A stretch of DNA of 64,000 bases from Sordariomycetes sp. S80-01Y. Lineage: Eukaryota > Ascomycota > Sordariomycetes. This document shows positions 55,414 to 64,000 of the stretch, piece by piece. The stretch covers positions 62,001 through 126,000 of the forward strand of contig JAXQJY010000029.1 in assembly GCA_037042185.1 (NCBI GenBank), read 5' to 3'. Below the pieces are notes generated by a model. It saw only the letters and a list, made by a program, of their open reading frames with translations, was not told where the DNA came from and ran no database searches. The position numbers and the translations under genes are program-made. Numbering within the stretch: the first letter of the stretch is position 1; each line of letters opens with the position of its first letter.

Positions 55414-56565
55414 ATGATAAACTGCACAAGCATTCCCGTGGCCCTGCCCCGAAATGGCCCGCCACCAAAGACTGCAATCAAAATTATCATCGGCACCTTT
55501 ATGAACGATCAATGGCGGAGCGTGGATCCAGAGAGACTCGTTGTCAAAAAGAATGCAGGCGCAAACGAGAACTATACGATAGAGAGACCACAAGCCGAGG
55601 ATACAGAGAATACAGAGCCTCGCAAGGTTTTCCTCAAGTTGCACGGCGAACACGATATTATCATCGAAGTGTTCAAGCAAGTAGTGCCCAATAAACAAGA
55701 GGAGGCGCAGCTATGTCACAAATACGGGCAGTCAGGCCTCGGTGCCAAGGTCTACGGGTTCTTTAAGACGATTGACGGCACATTGGGGAGGGTTGACGAA
55801 TTTCTGAACGCAAGAAGTTTAGAGCCAGAAGATGTGGAAGACGCAAGTATCCGAGGCGCCATGGCCAGAGGATATGCCGCTTTCCATGCTATGAAGACGC
55901 ACCTGGGAGAGAACCCGGTCCAGGTCTATTACGATGTCATTACCAGGCAGCTTGAAAAGTTCCACAAGGCTGACAAGCTCAAAAGACTCGCTCATGAAGC
56001 TGGTGTTTGCATGGACAGCCTCATTGACTACGACTTTGCGCCAAAGATCAGATGTATCACAGACAGGTTAGAGTCGATTGGAGGCAAAAAAGGGTTGTGC
56101 ATTCACGATGTGGCATTCATGAATGCAATGGTCAGGGTCAACCCCAGACAAGGAGAAAGTAAGATTGTTCTCATAGACTTTGAGTTCGTCTTTCGCAACT
56201 ACCGAGCCTTTGACATCGGCGGACACTTTATGCAAAAGGTGTTCAAGTGGGTTGACGAGGACAGCAAATTGGCCAACTGCAGATCTTATATGGAAGAAGA
56301 GAAGATTCACTTTTGCGATGAATATGCCGAGCAATGGAACCGGGAGACTGGCGACTCCGACACAGGGGAGCAAATTCTTAGGGAATCTGAGTTAGGTTAC
56401 CTGCTGGCTATCACCTTTGAGATGCACAATATGCTCTGCTACGTGGAGCAGGGAGCTCACGTGGAGCTCTTGAAGCAACTGGATATCTGTGCATTTAAGA
56501 ACTTGTTGGAAGAGTTCGATAAGCGGTATAAAGGGCTTGGACTAGATATACACAGTACGAACTGA
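55414..56565 (+). CDS. Choline/ethanolamine kinase-like protein
   Basis: Intronless 383-residue protein, AT-richer than its neighbours. The lobe order of choline/ethanolamine kinases is visible: FLKLHGEHDIIIEVFKQV, LGAKVYGFFKTIDGTLGRV, EFLNARSLEPEDV. The catalytic loop reads C-I-H231-D232-V-A-F-M-N237, keeping the Asp-to-Asn spacing of the HNDxxxxN motif but with His directly before the Asp. D255 in IVLIDFEFVFRNYRAFDIGGHF is the metal-binding Asp. By family it would phosphorylate choline or ethanolamine with ATP (Kennedy pathway), but the divergence makes the substrate uncertain. The first ATG is used; the next is at 55501. Confidence 0.82.
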   Translation: MINCTSIPVALPRNGPPPKTAIKIIIGTFMNDQWRSVDPERLVVKKNAGANENYTIERPQAEDTENTEPRKVFLKLHGEHDIIIEVFKQVVPNKQEEAQLCHKYGQSGLGAKVYGFFKTIDGTLGRVDEFLNARSLEPEDVEDASIRGAMARGYAAFHAMKTHLGENPVQVYYDVITRQLEKFHKADKLKRLAHEAGVCMDSLIDYDFAPKIRCITDRLESIGGKKGLCIHDVAFMNAMVRVNPRQGESKIVLIDFEFVFRNYRAFDIGGHFMQKVFKWVDEDSKLANCRSYMEEEKIHFCDEYAEQWNRETGDSDTGEQILRESELGYLLAITFEMHNMLCYVEQGAHVELLKQLDICAFKNLLEEFDKRYKGLGLDIHSTN

Positions 56566-57436
56566 CCTGCTCTTCCTACCGCAGCCGTGTGTATCCACTC
56601 ACACTGGACGGGTAGGTCGCCTTGAAATTCGCCGAGATATTCATGGGTTACCTGAACAATGTTCTTCGATCTTATGTATTCCCTAGATAGCGCTGGCGAA
56701 GTAATGGTATTTGATGATAGTCGTACCCGGAAGCAGCTGACAAGCCATTCACGACGTCGCTTACGTTGAAAGCTGCGTTGCCAGGACTCGGCGGAAGCGT
56801 TACTGGTAACCCTAGTCCATTCTCGAACTACTTGAGAAGCAGGACAGTTCAATTAAATGCGACGTATAATCAGGCATGGGACAAATCCTGCCAACCGCTG
56901 GCTGCATTACCGGGTGCCTTTAATTAGTCACGTCAGATCATCTTGGCGATGGTGAACGGTTTCGAGATGAAACGCACCAATCCTCCGACCATGGCCCCGT
57001 CGAAACACCACGAAACTGCCAATCCAAATAAGGCCCCAATGCCACCGAGACGCACACCAGCCTAGCCCCTCGGCTGCGACCGACGGCTCAGAGATCAGCG
57101 ACGCGACATCACAGTGGGCTCCGTGATCCGGTGGCGACTCCACGCCGCTCCAAGCGAGGCTGCACGGCCTTCCTCTTTGGATGCGCTACCCTTGCGAATC
57201 GTAGCCGACTGCCACCTTGGGGAACATGAACCAAGGGGAAAGCGGGAGGTGCTCATGCAACATTCACCTGAAGAGTCCCGCTGCGGCGGCACTGGAGGCT
57301 AAGCGAGATGGTCTGTGATGGCGATGGTGGTTGTGCCTAGACTACATAGGCGCTGCGATGCCAGTCACTAGTCTATCTTCACTTTGCTTCCCACTCCCTC
57401 TACCCTGAATACCATTTGTTCCATCTCATCATCACT
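56566..57436. other. Intergenic region
   Basis: About 0.87 kb between two plus-strand genes. Nothing coding recognised. The GH71 promoter should be here. Confidence 0.45.
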
Positions 57437-58697
57437 ATGGCAGGAAGACAGGTTTTCGCCCACTACATGGTACAGTCTGCCCTTAACCCCCCTCGTCACC
57501 AACACTGACCCCAAACAGGTCGGCCTCACGGACGGCCAGTCCGCAGACCAATGGACCAAAGACATCAATGACGCCAAGGCAGTCGGTATCGACGGCTTCG
57601 CCCTGAACATTGGCCCTTCAGACTCTTGGACCCTCTCCCAGCTGCGACTAGCCTTCCCAGCCGCCGAAGCGGCCGGCGACTTCACCCTCTTCCCTTCCTT
57701 TGACATGGCATGCTGCGGTGACTGGGACGCCCAGAAGGTCATCGACATCATAAACGAGTTCAGCCCCTCGTCCGCCCACACTATCGTCAGCGACAAGCCG
57801 CTCGTCAGCACCTTTGAGGGCCCGAACTGGAGCGACAACTGGCAGGGCGTGCGCGACGCCACGGGCGGTATCTACCTGGTACCCGACTGGAGCTCCCTCG
57901 GTCCGGCCGGTGTCAGCGCGAAGCTCGATGTCATTGACGGCCACTTCTCCTGGAACGCCTGGCCCGGCGCTGGAGAGAAGGACAAGACCGCCGACGAGGA
58001 CCGAGCATACCAGGACGTCCTCGGCGACAAGTCCTACATGATGGGCGTCTCGCCCTGGTTCTACACAAACCTGCCCCAGTGGGACAAAAACTGGTTCTTC
58101 ACAGGCGACACGCTTTGGTTTGACCGCTGGCAGCAGGCGCTCGACGTGCTGCCCGACTTCGTCCAGATCATCACCTGGAACGACTTCGGCGAGTCGAGCT
58201 ACATCAGCGACATTGCGTCCGCGCAGATCGTGGAGGGGGCGGACAAGTATGTCGAGGGGTTCGACCACGCTGCCTTCCGCGCCGCGCTGCCGTACTTCAC
58301 CGCCGCGTACAAGGCTGGCGACCGAGCGACCGCTCCTCCCAGCGACGAGGCCATCGCGTGGTACAGGAGCACGCCCGCCAAGGCCGGTTCCGACGGGGGC
58401 ACGATCTGGGGCCAGACCGGAAGCCTGTCTGCAAGCGACGGCACCGATGACGTGGTCAATGTGCTGACGATCACGGTCGACGAGACGGACATTCAAGTTG
58501 ACATTGGTGGTCAGAGCGAGAGCTTCAGGACTGGTGGTGGTGCCAACCCTGCCAAGCTGATCCAGGTTCCGTTCGAGGGACTGACGGGCGAGGTCGGGCT
58601 GAGCATGAATGGCAGAAATGTTGTTGGTCCGGCGATCGGGAACGAGCTGCCCGGGACTGGCTATGTCAACTTCAACGCGCACGCCATCGCTCTGTGA
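57437..58697 (+). CDS. GH71 alpha-1,3-glucanase, no signal peptide
   Basis: 403-residue GH71 enzyme from exons 57437-57469 (33 bp) and 57519-58697. The start MAGRQVFAHYM joins VGLTDGQSADQW, restoring the family's N-terminal strand directly after the Met. Further blocks are GIDGFALNIGPSDSW, FTLFPSFDMACCGDW, GHFSWNAWPGAG, YMMGVSPWFYTNLPQWDKNW and IITWNDFGESSYI. A beta-rich C-terminal region (about 330-403) follows. GH71 enzymes hydrolyse alpha-1,3-glucan of fungal cell walls. There is no signal peptide and no CBM24, which recalls the intracellular Agn2 of fission yeast. A signal-bearing upstream exon is not seen but cannot be excluded. Confidence 0.9.
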
Positions 58698-58818
58698 GGT
58701 TCCTTGCTGTTCCTTCAGGATGCCGGCTTTCACGTCGTAGCACAGACCGTATATATGTATAGCAAACGTTAATAACAAGCAATCTTGGCAGCGTATACTG
58801 CAGACCACCTGTACATTT

Positions 58819-59973
58819 CTATTCTTTCTTGATCTGGGCTTGGAACTTCTGCGCCCACTCAGTGAACTCGTCCTTTCCTCCGTCCCACGCCTCGCTCAAC
58901 AGCTCGCTCGCCGCAAATGCATCCAGGAAGCACTGGTCCATCAAGCTATCAATCTCCTCAGTCTCCAGCTCATAAAATGCGCATGCGAGGTCGCCGAAGC
59001 GATCGGGCATGACCTTTAAGAGCTCAGCAACCTCGTCCAGGCGTTGGGGAACCACTGCGGCAGATCCTGTCGCATCGCCAGGGGGAGGGACAGGTGGGAG
59101 CTTCTTGGCGCGGCGCTTGATGATGGCCGTGTAGAGGAGAGTGACAAGGCGTAGGCGCTTCAGTGAGGACTCCAAACGTGGGCGTATTCGGTCCGGATCG
59201 GACTTGGGGATTGTGGTGTTGGTGTTCATGAGGTCGTCAATCATGTCTTGTGTCGAAGAGATGTGTGTGTCTTGCAGCTGGTCGGCTAGGGCGTCCGCTG
59301 CGTCCGCCTCATCTTCCTCGTCCTCATCGTCGTCTGGCTCCTCGTTCCCCCACTCCTCGAGCTCCTCCATGACATCCTTCAGGGTATCTCGCCACTCGCC
59401 AACCTTGCTAGCAAAGAAGCCTCCCACGCCCGCATTGGCGAGCTTCGTAACGTCGTCACACGCAGACCAGAGCATACCTGTAAGAGCCAGGCTTCCCTTC
59501 TCGCCCTTCTCAAAACCTTGCTGTGAACTGGACAGCGCCTGGCCGTTGCCCGGCATCTTTCCCAGCAACTGTCCCAGCTCCACCAACACGGCGCGACACC
59601 TCCAAGCCAGCTCTTTCCGAAAGACGGCAGTGTACTTCTCGGGTTGGCATTCCTCCAGACTCGACGCAAGGCCGGGCAGGGGTCCACCTGTAAGGTCTCG
59701 AAGGACGGTGATAATCGCGCTGGGCGTGAAAGGCTCGTTGATCATGAGGAGGGAGATCTTGGTGGAATGCGCGCGGACGAGGGCAGCGGAATCGCGGGCG
59801 AGTGCGATCGCGTCGACTGGTTCGCGTGGTTTGCCATCTTGTGACGTCGGTTTAGGCGCTGGCGCGTTGGGGTTGCGGTGGATTTCGGCGAGGGCGACTT
59901 GGAGCTGGGAGAGGAGGGAGATGGACGACTGCACGATGAGGTCGAGGTTCTTGAGGTCGGTTGAAGGAGCCAT
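58819..59973 (-). CDS. GCIP/cyclin-D1-binding protein 1-like
   Basis: Intronless 384-residue mostly helical protein. The N-terminus (LDLIVQSSISLLSQLQVALAE) and the block LRDLTGGPLPGLASSLEECQ match the fungal cyclin-D1-binding/GCIP-like family. An acidic stretch (NEEPDDDEDEEDEADAADAL, residues about 210-230) is followed by a second helical half (LKRLRLVTLLYTAIIKRRAK ... DQCFLDAFAASELL). The mammalian relative binds cyclin D and Grap2; the fungal role is unknown. It shares an upstream region of about 0.36 kb with the glucosidase II beta gene. Confidence 0.82.
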   Translation of the reverse strand: MAPSTDLKNLDLIVQSSISLLSQLQVALAEIHRNPNAPAPKPTSQDGKPREPVDAIALARDSAALVRAHSTKISLLMINEPFTPSAIITVLRDLTGGPLPGLASSLEECQPEKYTAVFRKELAWRCRAVLVELGQLLGKMPGNGQALSSSQQGFEKGEKGSLALTGMLWSACDDVTKLANAGVGGFFASKVGEWRDTLKDVMEELEEWGNEEPDDDEDEEDEADAADALADQLQDTHISSTQDMIDDLMNTNTTIPKSDPDRIRPRLESSLKRLRLVTLLYTAIIKRRAKKLPPVPPPGDATGSAAVVPQRLDEVAELLKVMPDRFGDLACAFYELETEEIDSLMDQCFLDAFAASELLSEAWDGGKDEFTEWAQKFQAQIKKE

Positions 59974-60332
59974 GGGGGGCCAATGTAGTGGGTTGCGCAG
60001 GGAGGCTGACCTGACTGCAACTTCGAGGCATATATAAAGCCAAGAGTATGACTCACGCGCCGATGAAGTGTAGGATTTTTTCGAAGCTCAGCCGGTGTGA
60101 CTGTTGACATGTAGAGGAAAAGTTGAGGGCGGCGACGATGGAGGGGCAGCCCTGGACTTTTCGCGGCTCCCCCGCCAGGGCAACACGGCGCCTCCTTATC
60201 TTATCGGTGGGTCGGCTCATCCCTGAATCTGATGTGGCCTCGAGCTTCAGCTTCCCTTCAGCTCTTGGACCACTGCAGACACCCTCTAAACCTCCAACAT
60301 CCGCCCGTCCACCCTCAATTGAGTCCCTCAAG
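59974..60332. other. Divergent promoter region
   Basis: Upstream of both the GCIP-like gene (-) and the glucosidase II beta gene (+). A TATATAAA at 60031-60038 lies about 60 bp upstream of the GCIP-like start codon, reading best as a minus-strand element. Confidence 0.4.
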
Positions 60333-62121
60333 ATGCTCCAGCCGACCTCTGTCGCGCTGCTGAGCGCCATCTACTCCTTCACCCTCGCAGCTGCTGGCAG
60401 CCTGCCTCGAGGAGTCGGTCCGGACTGTGAGCTTCCCTCCCGCCGCTCACGAGCTCACCTTGATATTAATAAACATCCTAGTTGCGGCACACTACCAGAA
60501 AGACGAATTCGCCTGCATTACCAACTCGGCTATCAAACTGTCCCTCAGCCAGATCAACGACAACACGTGCGACTGCCCGGATGGCTCTGACGAACCCGGC
60601 ACCGCTGCCTGCGCCTATATCGATCCTCTATCACCGAAGCAACCCCTTCCCGGCTCACCTACTGGGGACACGAACACCAAGAACGTACTGCCAGGCTTCT
60701 GGTGCGAGAACAAGGGACACATAGGCGCGTACGTACCGTTCGTCTACGTAAACGATGGAGTCTGCGACTATGACCTGTGCTGCGACGGAACAGAGGAGTC
60801 CGGCCGCGTCAAGTGCGAGAACAAGTGTGCCTCGATAGGGAAAGAGTATCGGAAGCTCGAGGCCGAAAAGAAGAGCAAGTTGGAGCGGGCTGAGAAGAAG
60901 AGGAAGGTTATGGCTGAGGAGGCGCAAGAGCTGCGGCGGAGACTTGAAGCCAAGGTCGTCGCGTTGAAAGGAGAGGTTGCTGTCCTGGAAGCCAAGAGGG
61001 ATGATTTGAAGCGGAAGCACGAGGAGGCCGAGAAGGAGGACTCAACAAAGGTCGTAAGGAACGGCGGTTCGGCGAGTGGAGGTAAGGTCGGTGTTCTCAT
61101 GGGCGTAGCGAAAGCCCGAGTCGACGAGCTGAGGAATACTCTCCAAAACGTCCTTCAGCAGCGCGATGAGCTCAAGGGCAAGGTCGATGAGCTTGAGACG
61201 ATTCTGAGCAAATTCAAGGAGGAGTACAACCCCAACTTCAATGACGAAGGCGTCAAGGCTGCCGTCAAGGCGTACGAAGACTATGCCGCCAGGGAAGATG
61301 AGCTTCTGGAGAAGATGCCCGATTCTGAAGTTCAGGACATTCTGAAGGAAGACAGTGAGACGAGCGGCGTCAACTGGAAAGAATTCGAAGGTGTCGAGGG
61401 CAGCGACACGGATGTCTGTGAGTCTTGCATGCTTGGACAACCTCGATGGGGATTGTGCTAACGAATCCCAGTATACAGTCTCGAAGCCTACCTCCCGCCC
61501 TTCCTCCGCACCGCCATCCGCGACAAGATTACCGCCGTACGCGTGTGGCTTGTGACCAACGGGGTCCTCGCCGACAACAATAAACCGGGCTCCGAGTCGG
61601 CCCTCGTCAAAGCCGCTCGCCAAGCTGTCGAAGCCGCCGAAAAGGACCTCAAGGCCAAGAACAAGGACCTAAGCAAAGAGGAGGACGACCTCAGCAAGGA
61701 CTACGGCCCGGGCGACATCTTCCGATCCCTCAGGGACAAGTGCGTCAGCGTGGACTCGGGTGAGTACACCTACGAGCTCTGCTGGCTGGGCAAGACGAGC
61801 CAGAAGTCGAAGAAGGGCCACGGCAACACGGGAATGGGCAACTTTGAGCGTATCGAGTGGGAGGAGGCCGACGACGAAGACCGCTTGGATGGCAAGAGCC
61901 TGGGCCAGGGCAAGCGGATGGTGATGAAGTACGAGAACGGCCAGTCGTGCTGGAATGGGCCCAGGAGGAGGACTGATGTCTGGCTGGGATGTGCCGAGAC
62001 CGAGGAGCTGTGGCGGGTGAGCGAGTCGGAGAAGTGCGTCTACAAGATGGAGGTGGGCACGCCGGCAGCCTGCGAGCCCCAAGAGGGCAGCCCCAAGGCC
62101 GCGGGTAAGGACGAGCTGTAA
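60333..62121 (+). CDS. Glucosidase II beta subunit
   Basis: 559-residue ER lumen protein from exons 60333-60426, 60482-61417 and 61472-62121. A signal peptide is followed by the conserved GVGPDFAAHYQ start. Two LDL-receptor-A-like Cys repeats follow (NTCDCPDGSDEPGTAAC and DGVCDYDLCCDGTEE). A long coiled coil (about 165-320) has Lys/Glu-rich heptads. The mannose-6-phosphate-receptor-homology domain (RDKCVSVDSGEYTYELC ... QSCWNGPRRRTDVWLGC ... EKCVYKMEVGTPAAC) would bind mannose on glycans. The C-terminus is KDEL, an ER retrieval signal. It partners the catalytic alpha subunit to trim glucose from N-glycans in glycoprotein quality control. Confidence 0.95.
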
Positions 62122-62241
62122 ATGCTTCCCAGGAAAAATGTACAAATTTGCAGCGGTGTTTGATGTCATTACGACCAGGCTACGTAAAAACGGGAGCAGG
62201 GGAGAGATGTTATAGACAGCCATTCATTTTCATAAGGCACA

Positions 62242-63384
62242 TTACAGCATAATAGCAGCCACGCCGACTCCCACACCAAACGTCAGGAAAGCCACGACGG
62301 ACCGATCAAAGAAGCCAGAAGCCTCGTTAGCACCGCCGCCACCGCCGACCTGCCCTCCGCTGCCAGAATCGTCACCAGAGTCCGACGCGCTGGGGGCGGG
62401 GCCCGAGGCGGTCTCGTCGAAGCCGGCGCTGGCCGTCTCGGTGACGGTCTCGCTGACGTAGGAGGTCTCGCCGGCCAGGCTCTCGAGCGAGGTGGCCGAG
62501 GCCGGGGTCGGCAGCTCGAGGTCGCTGGACAGGCTGGAGAAGTAGGTCTCGGCGGCGTCCGAGTCGGTGGTGCGCACGCTCCAGGTGCTGCTGGTGGTCT
62601 CCCTGGTGCTGGTGACGATGCTGGCCTCGATGTCGATGCTGTAGGTCCAGTAGTAGGAGTAGTACCACCACGTGACGGTCCAGTAGTAGTACTGGGTGCT
62701 GGTTGTGGTGTAGGTCCGCGTGGTGGTGCTGGTGCTCGCCGTGCTGGTCGAGCCCGTCTCGTCGATGTACGCGGTGCAGCGGCTGTTGGTGCAGCAGCGC
62801 ATCGTGTCGTAGCCCGCGACGATGTAGCACGAGTTGCCCTGGGGACAGTGAGAGCCGTCCTGGCAGCACTGCGCGCCGGCCTCCATGCAGTTGTTGGCGC
62901 CGCAGCACTCCTCGCCCGAGCGACAGGGCCCATTGGGGCAGCAGATGGTGTCAGACTCGAGGCAGTAGCCGTAGGAGCAGCAGCGCGTGTCAGAGGGACA
63001 GCAGCGGCCGAAGCCTAGGATTTGTTAACCTGGCGTCTCTCATGAAGAGGAGAGGAAAGGGGGAAAAAAGAGGGAAGACCTACTGGAGCAGTATCCGTAG
63101 CCAGGGTCGCAGTAGCTCTGGCGCTTCTCCACGACAGCGTCGAGGTTGGCGGGCGAGAAGAGATCACGCTGGTCAAGGGCCCCGACGCCGTTACCCGGAG
63201 CATCCAGGTGGCTCTTGCGCTTCGTAGCGCCCGAGACCTCGCCGACTACATCCTCAACGACCTCGTTGAAGCCAATGCGACCCTCGAGGGCCTTGTCGAA
63301 GCTGATCTCGAGCTTGTCGGTGGGGATGCGATCAGCGACGGCACCCAGCGGGGCGAGCAGAAGAAGGAGGGAGGCACGCATCAT
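62242..63384 (-). CDS. Cys-rich GPI-type cell-surface protein
   Basis: 357-residue protein from exons 63384-63084 and 63014-62242 (69-bp intron). A signal peptide (MMRASLLLLLAPLGAVA) is followed by a prosegment ending in a Kex2-like EKR then QSYCDPGYGYC. The Cys-rich region (residues about 93-165) contains repeated CC pairs (RCCPSDTRCCSYGYC, TICCPNGPC, EECCGANNC, AQCCQDGSHC, MRCCTNSRC). A Ser/Thr stretch leads to an unusual aromatic block (residues about 185-205: YYYWTVTWWYYSYYWTYSI). Ser/Thr-rich sequence then leads to a hydrophobic C-terminus (VVAFLTFGVGVGVAAIML) typical of GPI attachment. Likely a cell-wall or plasma-membrane protein; family not named. TATA box at 63503-63509. Confidence 0.85.
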
Positions 63385-63502
63385 GCACAAGCTCCGAGCT
63401 GTTGCTGTCGAGTGAGACTATGGGGGTGGTTAACAGAGACAATCGTCGACGGCAGAGAGCAGCGGCGGCGCCACGGCTGGCGAGGAGGCGGCGGGCCATC
63501 AT

Positions 63503-63509
63503 TTATAGC
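63503..63509 (-). promoter_or_regulatory. TATA box of the Cys-rich GPI-type gene
   Basis: CTATAAA on the minus strand, about 120 bp upstream of the start codon. Confidence 0.5.
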
Positions 63510-64000
63510 GCGCGAAGCGATCTGGCAAAAGCAGGCCCAAGACGCCTCGCCAAGCCAACTTATGCAAAAGCAGGCGCCGATTCGCGGGGGTGTGACCTCA
63601 GCCGCACCGCGAAGTACATGGATGAGGTCGAGGTGATGCCCAAAGGGGCAAGGGCTGGGCTGCGAGAGGATGAGCTAGGTCCAGGACGGGTGATTTGTGG
63701 CTTGTGGCTTGAGGGATGGGGGCAAATCGGTGTTGGAAATCTAGATTCCCTTGCCTCGGAGGATATGGTCTAGTGCTGCCTGCTTCCCGGAGCTTGTCCA
63801 TGCTTAAAGCGCCCTTTCTTGGGCAAAGATCGTCCGCGCGTGTCTGTCGTGACTCTTCTGGTCGTCCTGGTCGTATCGGTCGTATAAGCGACAAGGCTGA
63901 ACGCCAAGACCGCCCCGCATGGGCTGAATAAAGGTGCAGAAAAAGGGTCGCAGGCGCGGCAGGATATCTCAACCGACAGCCAAGTGACGCCGACAATGCA
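63510..64000. other. Intergenic region at window end
   Basis: About 0.5 kb upstream of the Cys-rich protein gene. Nothing coding recognised; the window ends here. Confidence 0.45.

Overview
The window comes from the nuclear genome of a filamentous ascomycete (Pezizomycotina, probably Sordariomycetes). The evidence is about 30 monocistronic genes on both strands, introns of about 46-75 bp with GTRNGT donors, CTRAC branch points and YAG acceptors, GC-rich coding sequence, and families typical of these fungi. These include a GH7 cellobiohydrolase, PL4 rhamnogalacturonan lyase, GH71 alpha-1,3-glucanase, an AA8-AA12 haemoprotein, a ferric reductase, a fungal rhodopsin-like membrane protein and Sip5. 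I saw no operons, CRISPR arrays, prophages, rRNA or convincing tRNA. Exon joins were worked out by hand from splice signals, frame and family similarity; no alignment or search was run.

Layout. 1-19 kb: partial GH7 cellobiohydrolase (-), UFD1/zinc-finger protein (-), F-box protein (+), Arp6 (-), GNAT acetyltransferase (+), AA8-AA12 pyranose-dehydrogenase-like enzyme (+), serine beta-lactamase-like hydrolase (-), aldo/keto reductase (-). 19-29 kb: a four-exon MAPEG gene (+), a small polytopic membrane protein (-), a predicted permuted papain-fold protein with a C-terminal hydrophobic region (+), a bicovalent-FAD oxidase (-), a rhodopsin-domain membrane protein (+). 29-44 kb: cytochrome P450 (+), hexose transporter (+), ferric reductase (+), unknown membrane protein (+), a secreted Kex2-site repeat protein (-), a quinone-oxidoreductase-like MDR enzyme (+). 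44-64 kb: Sip5 (-), membrane protein (+), SDR (-), PL4 (-), a broken NTF2-like gene (-), choline-kinase-like kinase (+), GH71 (+), GCIP-like protein (-), glucosidase II beta (+), Cys-rich GPI-type protein (-).

Together the genes suggest a plant-biomass-degrading fungus. Cellulose and pectin attack (GH7, PL4), extracellular redox enzymes (AA8-AA12, FAD oxidase, ferric reductase) and sugar uptake (hexose transporter) sit among housekeeping genes for chromatin (Arp6), ER glycoprotein quality control (glucosidase II beta) and ubiquitin pathways. There is no clear biosynthetic cluster.

The most unusual locus is the 557-residue secreted repeat protein at 40142-41815. It has seven Lys-Arg sites, each followed by Gln, and would release eight related Gly/Leu-rich peptides. 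Other points of interest are the LRAT-like protein at 22240-23053, the AA8-AA12 fusion, a pseudogene carrying two stops that C-to-T changes could explain, and a GC-AG intron in the Sip5 gene.
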